Below, in pieces: positions 51,955 through 60,098 of a DNA stretch of 64,000 bases. The translations under genes were made by a program, and so were the position numbers. The DNA is taken from contig NZ_CP085193.1 of NCBI RefSeq assembly GCF_024298965.1, positions 4,712,001-4,776,000 of the forward strand, written 5' to 3'. Origin of the DNA: Streptomyces rapamycinicus NRRL 5491 (GTDB lineage: Bacteria > Actinomycetota > Actinomycetes > Streptomycetales > Streptomycetaceae). The number at the start of each line of letters is the position of its first letter. Within the stretch, counting starts at the first letter, position 1. The notes beneath the pieces are model-generated. The model searched no databases, was not told the origin of the DNA, and saw only the letters and a list, made by a program, of their open reading frames with translations.

Positions 51955-52548
51955 ATGGAAGATCCGCGACGCGGGATCCGTGCGGTCCATTCGGAATCCA
52001 CGATTACCGTCTACCAGGCGTACTCCCCCGAGATCGGCCTGCCCGCGGCCAGCGAGGGCCGTTTCCCGGCCCGGTGGAAGCGGGACAGGATGACCTGGAT
52101 CAAGCCGTCGTTCCTGTGGATGATGTACCGCTGCGGCTGGGGCTCGAAAGCGGGGCAGGAGACCGTCCTGGCTGTCGAGATCAGCCGTGCCGGCTTCGAG
52201 TGGGCGCTGCGCCACGCGAGCCTGTCGAGCTATGTGCGCGGGGTGCACCCCGACCAGGCCACCTGGCAGCGTGAGTTGAGGCGTGCGCCCGCTCGCGTGC
52301 AGTGGGATCCCGAGCGGGACCTGCGCCTACAGCCCCTGCCGTACCGCTCCCTGCAACTCGGTCTCTCCGGTGAGGCCGTACGGCGCTACGCGGACGAGTG
52401 GACGGTCGCCATCCGCGACGTAACCCCGCTCGCCCGCGAGATCCACTCCCTCGTCAGCGGTGGTGACCTGGACTCCGCCGCCCGGCTGCTGCCCCAGGAG
52501 CGTCCGTACCCCGCCGCGGACGGCCTTCTCGCCCACCTACGGGGATGA
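51955..52548 (+). CDS. DUF4291 domain protein
   Basis: A 197-residue protein whose sequence follows DUF4291 throughout: STITVYQAYSPEIGLPAASE, RMTWIKPSFLWMMYRCGWGS, SRAGFEWALRHASLSSYV and VQWDPERDLRLQPLPYRSLQ. Members are widespread but uncharacterised; the conserved aromatic-rich WIKPSFLWMMYR suggests an enzyme or binding pocket. The start at 51955 matches the family N-terminus. It stands alone between gene remnants and a convergent SDR gene. Confidence 0.88.
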   Translation: MEDPRRGIRAVHSESTITVYQAYSPEIGLPAASEGRFPARWKRDRMTWIKPSFLWMMYRCGWGSKAGQETVLAVEISRAGFEWALRHASLSSYVRGVHPDQATWQRELRRAPARVQWDPERDLRLQPLPYRSLQLGLSGEAVRRYADEWTVAIRDVTPLAREIHSLVSGGDLDSAARLLPQERPYPAADGLLAHLRG

Positions 52549-52586
52549 CCGGGCCGGTGTGCCGAACAGCCGACCAGGGCGCCCGA

Positions 52587-53285
52587 TCAGGACCAGCCGA
52601 TCGGACCGGTGCGGTCGATGAAGCGTCCCGAGCCGGCGCCGGGCCCTTCGGTCGCGAGGCGGACGATCGCGTCGGTGCCCTCGGTGACGGTCTGGGGGCC
52701 GGTGCGGCCATTGAGATCGGTTGCCGTGTAGCCGGGGTCGGCGGCGTTGACGCGAATGTCCTTCAGCCCCTTGGCGTACTGGGTGGTCAGCATGGTGAGG
52801 GCCGCCTTCGAGGCGGTGTAGAGGGGCGCGACCACCGAGGACTCGACCCGGGCCGGGTCGTGGGTGATGGCGAGCGACCCCATCCCGCTGCTGACGTTGA
52901 TGATGACCGGGTCCGGTGAGCGGCGCAGCAGCGGCAGGAAGGCGGTGGTCGTCCGCACCACACCGAACAGGTTGACCTCGAAGACGCTCAGAGCGTCCGC
53001 GCCGGTCAGGCCGCCGGGATCGCCATGCGGACCGTGCACCCCGGCGTTGTTGATCAGAATGTCGATCGCGCCCTCGTGCGCGGCGACGGCGGCCGCCGCG
53101 GCGGTGACGGAGGCGTCGTCGGTGACATCGATACGGACGAATCGCGCACCCAGCGTGGCGGCGGCCGCCGCGCCCCGCTCCTGATCGCGGGCCCCGACGA
53201 TCACGGTGTGACCGAGTTCGATGAGGCGGCGGGCGGTCTCGTGGCCGAGCCCCTTGTTGGCTCCGGTGATGAACGTAGTGGTCAT
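52587..53285 (-). CDS. SDR-family NAD(P)-dependent oxidoreductase
   Basis: A 232-residue classical short-chain dehydrogenase. Cofactor motif TGANKGLG (~7-14), Asp in FVRIDVTD, NNAGVHG, catalytic Ser in INVSSGMG, and YTASKAA with Tyr and Lys. C-terminal VNAADPGYTATDLNG is typical. The substrate is unknown. It is divergent (90 bp) from an XRE-MmyB regulator, the usual pairing in which the regulator controls the oxidoreductase. Confidence 0.92.
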   Translation of the reverse strand: MTTTFITGANKGLGHETARRLIELGHTVIVGARDQERGAAAAATLGARFVRIDVTDDASVTAAAAAVAAHEGAIDILINNAGVHGPHGDPGGLTGADALSVFEVNLFGVVRTTTAFLPLLRRSPDPVIINVSSGMGSLAITHDPARVESSVVAPLYTASKAALTMLTTQYAKGLKDIRVNAADPGYTATDLNGRTGPQTVTEGTDAIVRLATEGPGAGSGRFIDRTGPIGWS

Positions 53286-53375
53286 GGATCGATCGTCCGC
53301 GCGGCGCCGGGGCCGTACCAGGGACGCTTCGACCGTAGGAACGGCGGTACCAGAATGGGGAGGGGAAGGGGCAGG

Positions 53376-54254
53376 ATGGCCGGTATGGCGACGAAAGAGG
53401 GAGTCGGACTGGGCGCGACGATCCGCGCCTGGCGGGAGCGGCTGTCTCCATCCGCCGTGGGGCTGCCGACGGGCCGGGCACGCCGCGCGCCCGGGCTGCG
53501 CCGTGAGGAACTCGCCGAACGCGCCGGTGTCTCCGTCGACTATGTGGTGCGCCTGGAGCAGGGGCGGGCCACGGCACCCTCGGCCCAGGTCGTCGCGTCC
53601 CTGACGCGCGCCCTGCGCCTGACCGCCGCCGAGCGTGACCACCTCTACCGCATGGCCGGGCTGGCCCCTCCCAATGACGATCGGATCCCGGATCGCATCC
53701 CGCCGGGCGTCCACCGCGTACTGCGTCGTCTCGGAGACGTCGCGGTCGCCGTATTCGCCGCGGACTGGCAGATGATCTGGTGGAACGCCGAGTGGGCGGC
53801 GCTTCTCGGCGACCCGTCGGCGTCACCACCGGCACTGCGCAACTTCGCCCGCGAGAGGTTCCCGATCGGCTCCGACCCCGTACGCATCACCGCGTGGCCG
53901 GTTATCACGCGGGACAGCGACGACTCGGATCTAGCCATCGTGTCCGACCTGCGCCGCGCCACCGGCCGCTTCCCCCATGACGCACGCCTGGCGGAACTGA
54001 TCCGGGTGCTCACCACGGGCAGTCCGACATTCGCCCGGCTGTGGGCGAGCGGCACGGTGGCCGCACACCGCGAGGACCGCAAGACGGTCGAGCATCCCAA
54101 GGCCGGCCCCGTCGACGTGGACTGCGATGTCCTGACCGACGGCGATTCCGAGTTCAAGATCGTGATCTTGACCGCCGTGCCCGGCAGTGCGGATGAGGCC
54201 AAGCTGAGGCACCTTACGGCGACCGACGCCGACCCCGGCACCGCCCGGCACTGA
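53376..54254 (+). CDS. XRE-family regulator with MmyB-like ligand domain
   Basis: A 292-residue regulator of the same architecture as the one at 13.7 kb. [23 protein letters not shown], then RAGVSVDYVVRLEQGRA. Ligand domain: ADWQMIWWNAEWAALLGDP, LRRATGRFPHDARLAELIRV, and the C-terminal strand DSEFKIVILTAVPGSADEA. The start is ambiguous among ATG 53355, 53376 and 53385; 53376 has the best-placed purine-rich site (GGGAAGGGGCAGG). It probably represses the divergent SDR gene. Confidence 0.9.
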   Translation: MAGMATKEGVGLGATIRAWRERLSPSAVGLPTGRARRAPGLRREELAERAGVSVDYVVRLEQGRATAPSAQVVASLTRALRLTAAERDHLYRMAGLAPPNDDRIPDRIPPGVHRVLRRLGDVAVAVFAADWQMIWWNAEWAALLGDPSASPPALRNFARERFPIGSDPVRITAWPVITRDSDDSDLAIVSDLRRATGRFPHDARLAELIRVLTTGSPTFARLWASGTVAAHREDRKTVEHPKAGPVDVDCDVLTDGDSEFKIVILTAVPGSADEAKLRHLTATDADPGTARH

Positions 54255-54332
54255 ACTCCGCCGACCGTGGTGTGAACGCGAGGTCCTGGCCGCCGTGTGC
54301 TCTGGGCCACGGGGCGCATGAGCACTCTCCAC

Positions 54333-54719
54333 TCAGCCGGCGTTGAACGCCTTCTCGACGGTCAGCGTGTCCTCGTACAGGTGCATGCGGACGATCCGGT
54401 TGTCCTCGACGGTCAGGTGCGTGGCCGCCGATGTGGTGAACTCCTTCCCGGTGGCCACGACGGTGTGCGTCCAGACCGCGAGCAGTACCACGTCACCACC
54501 GTCGACGATGACGCGCTCCGGCACGACCTTGCTCCTGCCGGGCGCGAAGTGCGGCCACATCGTGGTGAAGTACGGCGCGACCTCCTCCCGGCGGGTTCGG
54601 CGGCCGGTCCAGGGCAGCGCGTCGCTGCCGGGGACGTGCCAGTCGATCTCCTCGGCGAACAGTTCCTGGATGCCGTCGGGGTCCTGCCTGCCGAGGCGCT
54701 CCACGAACGTCTCGGCCAC
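54333..54719 (-). CDS. SnoaL/NTF2-like protein with broken original start
   Basis: A 128-residue cone-fold protein (FVERLGRQDPDGIQELFAEE; IDWHVPGSDALPWTGRRTRR; THLTVEDNRIVRMHLYEDTL). The family includes polyketide cyclases and many of unknown role. An ATG at 54749 in the same frame reads MATDTQT and then TAA, where TAC would give a continuous ...TYRTVAETF. Translation must now restart at GTG 54719, which has no clear Shine-Dalgarno. The gene may therefore be weakly expressed or dying. Confidence 0.78.
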   Translation of the reverse strand: MAETFVERLGRQDPDGIQELFAEEIDWHVPGSDALPWTGRRTRREEVAPYFTTMWPHFAPGRSKVVPERVIVDGGDVVLLAVWTHTVVATGKEFTTSAATHLTVEDNRIVRMHLYEDTLTVEKAFNAG

Positions 54720-54885
54720 GGTCCGTTAGGTCTGAGTATCTGTTGCCATCGCCCTTGTCCTTTGTCTTTTCGTTCGTATGGGTGTGTGCCTTGGCGCTCT
54801 CGTCGTCACCGGCGAGGAAGACGACCTGGTACGCGGCTCGGACGCCCGGGAGCGGCGAGTGCGCCCCGCGTCGCCGGCTTGGCGC

Positions 54886-55638
54886 CTAGAGCTGTGTGAC
54901 GCCGCCGTCGACGAACAGTTCCGCGCCGGTGGTGAAAGTGCTTTGGTCGCCGGCCAGGTAGAGGGCGGTGGCGGCGACCTCGTCGGGATGGCCGGCGCGG
55001 CCGAGCGGGGTCGGTGGGGCGGGCTCGGCCGTGGTGGGCCGATCGCCGTGCGGGAAGGCGGCGCGGAGCTCGTCCCCGCCCGGGGTCTCGACAGGGCCGG
55101 GGGTGAGGGTGTTGACGCGGATTCCTCGGCCGGCCAGTTCCGCGGCCCAGGTGCGGGCGAGGCTGCGGATCGCGGCCTTGGTGGCGGCGTAGATGCCCAG
55201 GCCCGGGGCGGCCCGCAGGGCAGCGCTGGAGGAAAGCAGCATCACCGAGGCGTCGGTCGTCAGCAGCGGCAGCGCCTTTTGGACGGTGAAGACCGTGCCC
55301 TTGAGATTGATCGAGGTAGTGCGGTCGTACTCCTCCTCGGTGATCGCGCCGAGCGGGCCGTAGTCCCCGACCCCTGCGTTGGCCACCACGATGTCCAGGC
55401 GGCCGCTGCGGTTCGCGATCTCGGCGAAGAGCCGGTCGAGGTCGCCGAGGTCCGAGGCATCGCCCTGGATGGCGATGCCTCGGGCGCCGACCTGCGCGAC
55501 GGCGGCGTCCAGTGCGGCCTTGCGGCGCCCGGTCAGGTAGACGGTCGCGCCCTCGTCGGCGAAACGGCGGGCGATCGCCAGGCCGATGCCGCTGGAGGCG
55601 CCGGTGACGAGGGCGGTCTTGTTGTCCAGCTGTCCCAT
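54886..55638 (-). CDS. SDR-family oxidoreductase under Rrf2 control
   Basis: A 250-residue classical [11 protein letters not shown] (~12-19), [18 protein letters not shown], catalytic MLLSSSAAL and [15 protein letters not shown], and [12 protein letters not shown] near the end. ATG 55638 has GGAGAT five bases upstream. The promoter region contains a perfect 23-bp palindrome at 55656-55678 whose half-sites recur before the divergent-side Rrf2 gene, so expression is very likely repressed by that regulator. The substrate is unknown. Confidence 0.93.
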   Translation of the reverse strand: MGQLDNKTALVTGASSGIGLAIARRFADEGATVYLTGRRKAALDAAVAQVGARGIAIQGDASDLGDLDRLFAEIANRSGRLDIVVANAGVGDYGPLGAITEEEYDRTTSINLKGTVFTVQKALPLLTTDASVMLLSSSAALRAAPGLGIYAATKAAIRSLARTWAAELAGRGIRVNTLTPGPVETPGGDELRAAFPHGDRPTTAEPAPPTPLGRAGHPDEVAATALYLAGDQSTFTTGAELFVDGGVTQL

Positions 55639-55655
55639 GAGATCTCCAATTTCTT

Positions 55656-55678
55656 GATGTAACCATTTTGGTTACATC
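55656..55678. promoter_or_regulatory. Perfect 23-bp palindrome, Rrf2 operator for SDR
   Basis: GATGTAACCA (55656-55665) and TGGTTACATC (55669-55678) flank TTT with no mismatch, 18 bp before the SDR start codon. The inner GTAACCA...GTTAC also occurs before the Rrf2 gene. Confidence 0.8.
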
Positions 55679-55729
55679 GATGGGCGCGAAATGCGATCCC
55701 CCCGATCAGGGGAAGTCGACGGTCCGAGG

Positions 55730-56182
55730 TCAGGCGGCTTTCAAGACGTCCCGCAGCACGTCCTCCAGCGTGGTCTTGGCCAGCTCCCCGCGCAGGGCGG
55801 CCTCCACATCGTCGTACACGGCGGTCATCGCCGGCCCGATGCCGTGGCCCACGACGCACTCGGGGTCCGGGGTCCCGCGATGCAGGGCGAAGACCGGTCC
55901 CGGCTCGATCGCCTGGTAGACGTCGAGCAGGGTGATCGCCGCCAGGTCCCGCGCGAGCATCCAGCCCGCCCCCGCTCCCCGCCGCGAATCGGCCAGACCG
56001 GCCTTGCTCAGCTTGGCCAGCAGGCGGCGGATAACCACCGGGTTGGTGTTGACGCTCGTCGCTATCTGCTCGGAGGTGGCGACCTCATGGCCACGCCGCT
56101 GATACAGCCCGATCCATGTCAGGGCGTGCGCCGCGATGGTCAGCCTGCTGTTGGCACTCACGTCGGACTCCACCTCCCCCAT
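55730..56182 (-). CDS. Rrf2-family transcriptional regulator
   Basis: A 150-residue winged-helix protein of the Rrf2/IscR/NsrR type: SRLTIAAHALTWIGLY, the HTH ATSEQIATSVNTNPVVIRRL, LAKLSKAGLADSRRG and the glycine-rich wing AGAGWMLARDL. Only one cysteine (DPECVVGHG) is present in the region where Fe-S members carry three, so it is unlikely to hold a cluster. It would sense a thiol or other ligand. Matching dyads upstream of itself and of the SDR gene support autoregulation and SDR repression. Confidence 0.92.
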   Translation of the reverse strand: MGEVESDVSANSRLTIAAHALTWIGLYQRRGHEVATSEQIATSVNTNPVVIRRLLAKLSKAGLADSRRGAGAGWMLARDLAAITLLDVYQAIEPGPVFALHRGTPDPECVVGHGIGPAMTAVYDDVEAALRGELAKTTLEDVLRDVLKAA

Positions 56183-56197
56183 CCCTCGGCGCTAGTC

Positions 56198-56214
56198 GTA
56201 ACCATAGTTGTTAC
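56198..56214. promoter_or_regulatory. Rrf2 operator upstream of the Rrf2 gene
   Basis: GTAACCATAGTTGTTAC, the same GTAAC-N7-GTTAC dyad as at the SDR promoter (GTAACCATTTTGGTTAC there), lies 16 bp before the start codon at 56182, with looser AGT/ACT symmetry outside. Confidence 0.7.
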
Positions 56215-56334
56215 TACTACATGCGGCAATTTCGGCGGGCCGACCGGACCGGCCTCGTCGGCCCGCTCGGCGCGCGTACCTGGCCTTCTTCACCCACGGC
56301 GGGACGGGCTCCCGGTTCCGCACGTCACGCGCGG

Positions 56335-56799
56335 CTACTGGCCGGAGGGCGCCGGTGCCGGTACGAGGCCGTCTTCGACCAGGCCCGCGAGGACCGCTTC
56401 GCCCAGGGCGTGGACGGCGGACTGGGGGCGGACCATGACGGTGAACTCCTTGATGCGGCCGTCGTCGGCGAAGTGCAGCAGGTCGATGCCGTGGATCTCC
56501 TTGTCGGCCACCCGGGTACGGAAGAGCAGCACCGCCGACTGGGCGGACGTGCCGTCGGTGCTGGTCTGCGCGGCGCCGGTGTGGTCGCCGATGTAGCGGA
56601 AGCCCTGGAAGGTGCGCAGCAGGACTCCGAAGAGGCCCAGCACCATCGGCTTGCCCTCGAAGGGGGTGAACTTGACGGGGCTGTAGAAGCGGATGTCCTC
56701 GGTGAACAGGTCGTCCAGGGCCGGGAGGTCCCGGTTGTCGATGGCGGTACGGAAACGGTCGGCAGTGGTCATCGCAAACCCGCCTGCTTTCGTAGTCAT
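56335..56799 (-). CDS. SnoaL/NTF2-like nuclear-transport-factor fold protein
   Basis: A 154-residue protein (or 145 from ATG 56772): FRTAIDNRDLPALDDLFTED, IRFYSPVKFTPFEGKPMV, FQGFRYIGDHTGAAQTS and the C-terminal strand IKEFTVMVRPQSAVHAL. The cone fold with an Asp-His-like pocket suggests a small-molecule isomerase, hydrolase or binding protein. It is divergent from the PadR gene, with a TAGTCAT operator between them and another copy of that heptamer covering its first start codon, so PadR control is likely. Confidence 0.85.
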   Translation of the reverse strand: MTTKAGGFAMTTADRFRTAIDNRDLPALDDLFTEDIRFYSPVKFTPFEGKPMVLGLFGVLLRTFQGFRYIGDHTGAAQTSTDGTSAQSAVLLFRTRVADKEIHGIDLLHFADDGRIKEFTVMVRPQSAVHALGEAVLAGLVEDGLVPAPAPSGQ

Positions 56800-56808
56800 G
56801 GATGTGAG

Positions 56809-56826
56809 TAGTCATTTTCATGACTA
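56809..56826. promoter_or_regulatory. TAGTCAT-TTTC-ATGACTA operator
   Basis: Perfect 7-base arms at 56809-56815 and 56820-56826. A third TAGTCAT at 56793-56799 overlaps the ATG of the SnoaL-like gene. It lies between that gene and the divergent PadR regulator. Confidence 0.7.
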
Positions 56827-56849
56827 TCATGGTCGCGTGTCCGGCGACA

Positions 56850-56876
56850 GAGGCATGCGAGGCATACGAGGCATGC
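56850..56876 (+). repeat. Three 9-bp tandem repeats upstream of PadR
   Basis: GAGGCATGC, GAGGCATAC and GAGGCATGC run contiguously from 56850, followed by a degenerate AGAGGCACG. They are in the 5' leader of the PadR gene and may be a small replication-slippage tract or part of the regulatory region. Confidence 0.6.
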
Positions 56877-56907
56877 AGAGGCACGGAGACATGAAGGAGG
56901 CGATCCG

Positions 56908-57477
56908 ATGGCCCTGCGGCACGCCGTGCTGGCGGCACTGCTCGATGGGGAGCTCAGCGGATACCAGCTGACCAAGGCGTTCGACATCGGCGTGGCCAAC
57001 TTCTGGCACGCCCAGCCACAGCAGCTCTACACCGAGCTGACCCGCCTGGAGAGGGACGGGCTCATCGCGGGCCGGGAGGTGGTCCAGGAGACCCGCCCCA
57101 CCAAGCGGTTGTTCCATGTGACCGATGCCGGGCTGGCGGAGCTGGAGGAGTTCACGGCGGCGTTCGCCAAGCCCTCCTTCATCCGTGACGATCTGCTCGT
57201 CAAGGTCCAGGCCGCCGACCACGTCGACAAGGAGACCCTGATCGCCCAGCTCACCGAGCGTGCCACCTTCGCCGAGGCCAAGATCGAGCTGTTCGGCAAG
57301 CTGCTGCGCAAGATGCGCGGTGACCGTACGGAGGAGGAGTTCCTGCGCCACGGCCACCGCATCGGCCCGTATCTGACATGTCTGCGCGGCCTGGCCCTCG
57401 AACAGGGCAACCGCGACTGGTGCGAGCGCACGATCACCGTCCTGCGAGAGAGGCAGCACAGCCGTGGCCGACACTGA
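56908..57477 (+). CDS. PadR-family transcriptional regulator
   Basis: A 189-residue winged-helix repressor. N-terminal domain: LRHAVLAALLDGELSGYQLT, FWHAQPQQLYTELTRLERDG and the wing EVVQETRPTKRLFHVTDAG. The C-terminal helices (AFAKPSFIRDDLLVKVQAAD; FLRHGHRIGPYLTCLRGLA) form the Vir-type dimer. AAGGAGG lies a few bases before ATG 56908. It probably binds the TAGTCAT dyad in front of the divergent SnoaL-like gene. It overlaps the GDSL hydrolase start by 14 bp, so the two are co-translated. Confidence 0.92.
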   Translation: MALRHAVLAALLDGELSGYQLTKAFDIGVANFWHAQPQQLYTELTRLERDGLIAGREVVQETRPTKRLFHVTDAGLAELEEFTAAFAKPSFIRDDLLVKVQAADHVDKETLIAQLTERATFAEAKIELFGKLLRKMRGDRTEEEFLRHGHRIGPYLTCLRGLALEQGNRDWCERTITVLRERQHSRGRH

Positions 57478-58294
57478 CGCGGCGTACAGCCGCTACGTCG
57501 CGCTGGGCGACAGCCAGACCGAGGGCCTGGGCGACGGGGACGACATCACAGGTCTGCGCGGGTTCGCCGACCGCCTCGCCGAGCACCTCGCCCACGCCAA
57601 CCCCGGCCTCTCGTACGCCAATCTCGCCGTACGGGGCCGCCTCGCCGCGCAGGTCCACGCGGAGCAGCTCGCGCCCGCCCTGGCCCTCCGCCCCGACCTG
57701 GCCACGGTCGTCGCCGGGGTCAACGACCTCCTCCGCCCCCGCTTCGACGCCGACCACACCGCCCACCACCTGGAGGCGATGTTCGCCGCGCTCACCGCGC
57801 AAGGCGCCCACGTCGCCACGCTCACCTTCCCCGACCCCGCCCGCATCAGCCCCCTGGCGCGCCCCCTCACCCCGCGCGTGATCGCCCTGAACGAGCGCAT
57901 CCGCGAGGCCGCCCGGCGGCACGGCGTCACGGTCGCCGAAACCGGCCACTATCCCGTCGTCACCGACCCCCGGCTGTGGAGCCCCGATCGCCTCCACGCC
58001 AGCTCCCTCGGCCACGAGCGCATCGCCGCCGCCCTCGCCCACACCCTCGACCTCCCCGGCACCGACGACACCTGGAGCCACCCGCTGCCCCCGCCGGTGA
58101 CACCCGCACCCACCGGATGGCGCGCCGCCATCGACGAGCTCCGCTGGACCGCCGCCTTCCTCGGCCCCTGGCTCACCCGCCGCCTCCGCGGCCGCTCCTC
58201 CGGCGACGGCCGCACCGCCAAGCGACCGCGGCTGGGGCCGGTGCGAGCGGATGGGACGGAGTCCGTGAGCAAAGGCGGGGATGTTCAGCGCTGA
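57464..58294 (+). CDS. SGNH/GDSL-family hydrolase
   Basis: A 276-residue esterase-like hydrolase, cytoplasmic (no signal peptide). Block I is ALGDSQTEGLGDG with the nucleophile Ser near residue 17; block II is represented by the Gly in NLAVRGRLA; block III Asn is in VVAGVNDLLRP; and block V Asp-His is in WSPDRLHASSLGHERIA. A basic Pro/Arg-rich C-terminal extension of ~70 residues has no known motif. The GTG start lies inside the PadR gene. Confidence 0.9.
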   Translation: MADTDAAYSRYVALGDSQTEGLGDGDDITGLRGFADRLAEHLAHANPGLSYANLAVRGRLAAQVHAEQLAPALALRPDLATVVAGVNDLLRPRFDADHTAHHLEAMFAALTAQGAHVATLTFPDPARISPLARPLTPRVIALNERIREAARRHGVTVAETGHYPVVTDPRLWSPDRLHASSLGHERIAAALAHTLDLPGTDDTWSHPLPPPVTPAPTGWRAAIDELRWTAAFLGPWLTRRLRGRSSGDGRTAKRPRLGPVRADGTESVSKGGDVQR

Positions 58295-58397
58295 CCCGCC
58301 CGCGGGAGGCTGCCGCCGACTGGTCGGTACGCGTAGCGCGTACCGCGTCCAGCGCGGCGGCAACCTCATCTTGGGCGGCAGGCGCGGGGGTGTCGTT

Positions 58398-59763
58398 TCA
58401 GTGCTCTCGCGGGCGGTGCGGTCGTGTCGGCAGCAGCGCGTTGTCGGATACGCATTCGCCGACGTTGGTACCGATGGCCCTCCCGTCCTCGGCGTCCCAG
58501 CGGAAGTGCATGCCCAGCCAGAGGCGGCTGAACTCGCCCTCCTGGGCGACCTGGCTGAAGCTGTCCATCCGGCGGTACGCCTTGATGGTGTGCGGGTCCT
58601 CGGAGCGTGCGGTGAACGAGACGTCGTCCCGGCCGAAGAAGTGCTTCATCGTGCTTGCCCACGCGGCCGTGAAGTTGGCGTGCCCGGAGGTCCAGGCGGC
58701 GAAGCACGGGGTGAACGGTGCCCCTGAGCGGTCCGTGCTGAGCGGCTCCCATTTCGCGTTCGCGCCGCCTGTCGCCCGGATCGCGGACACCGGGCGCCAC
58801 AGCTTGATCCGGGTGTCGAACTTGCTGTCCCAGGCCGCGATCCCGGCATCCGCCAAGGACAGCGCCGACAGCGCGAACAAGCGGGTGGTCTCGTACCTGG
58901 CGAGCTTGAACTTCTTGGCGAGGGTCCCGGTCAGTTCGAGCAGTTGCCCCGGGGGGTGGTAGGTGCCGTCCAGGTCATGGTCCCAGAACCAGCCGATGAC
59001 GGTCTGGTCGTAGGTGCGCTCCTGGGAGTCGGCGCCACCGACCCGCCGCACCTCGTCGCGCTGGCGCGCGTACTCCGGGCTGGCCAGCAGTTTGGCGTAG
59101 GAAGTGAAGCCGCGCAGGGTGGAAGGCCGGAACTGCGAGCCGGAGCGGAGCACGAACGGCCGCACCTTGCCCCAGTTCGGGGTCACCGCGTCGCTCGGCT
59201 TCTTGCAGTCCTCCTCACCCGTCGGCCGCCAGGCTCCGGGTGTGGTGGTGTCGCCGCGGTAGACATCCGGGTTGTCCGAACCGTCGCCCGCCCGGGATTT
59301 GTTGATCTGCCGCACCACGCGGTCGACCACCAGGTGGTCGAGGGGGTCGTGGGAGTGGGGGGAGCGGCCGGTCCGGGCCTTGTACTGGGCGTCGATGTAG
59401 GCCTGATCGCCCGGGTACAGCTGGGAGATCATCCGGTACGCCGTGCGGTCGATCGGCCGCTCCTCTTCGTCCGCACGCGGCCGCGACGATGTGCCGGCGT
59501 ACTTCAGCGGCCGGTTGAGGTACGGCTGGTACTTCAGGGTTCCGTACGTGTACTGACAGGCGCTCTCGGCGTTGTAGATCGCCGCGAATACCATCGCCCC
59601 GGACCTGGAGAGCTTGCCGGGCGAGGCGTCCCAGCCCCGCGCATTGCGGAACGTCTGGAGCAGGACCTTGTTCCAGGGCGTCCGCCGACACGGGTCTTCA
59701 AGCGTGGAAGCACGGACTTCGTGGCCGGCCGACGGCCATGATTGTGCTTGGGAGGCACGGCAT
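58398..59763 (-). CDS. Vanadium-haloperoxidase/PAP2-type protein, N-terminus disrupted
   Basis: The main frame (from ~59,700 down to 58398) gives about 430 residues: TPWNKVLLQTFRNARGWDAS, GAMVFAAIYNAESACQYTYG, RPVSAIRATGGANAKWEPL, the active-site Ser-Gly-His in FAAWTSGHANFTAAW, and WLGMHFRWDAEDGRAIG with catalytic His/Arg. Relatives are secreted and have a signal peptide. Here ATG 59763 (preceded by GAAAGGA) begins MPCLPSTIMAVGRPRSPC but is one frame off the body and stops soon. The signal sequence has thus been lost or frameshifted, and the enzyme is probably inactive or mislocalised. Confidence 0.75.
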
Positions 59764-60098
59764 TCCTTTCGACGTCGCTGATCAACAGCGGCAGCGTAAT
59801 ATCGGATATGCCATATAAAGGACAACCTCGCCGATATACCTCGGTGCTTGGTATTTGTGTACGCAGGACGCGTTGCCGCGGAATGCGTGACCCGCGTCGA
59901 ACGCTCGGCTCTCTCGGCGGCACACCGCCCCGACCGGCACGGGGCCTCGTCCGCGGGGCCGGTCCTTTCGATCAATCTGGCCGTGGTCGCGAGCGTGTCG
60001 AGCCGGTCCACCGTGGTTGCCCTTGCTACCGTCCACTTCGCCTAAATCGCCCATAAAGGACCGATTCGCGTCTACTGACGGCCGAGAGGACACGGACC

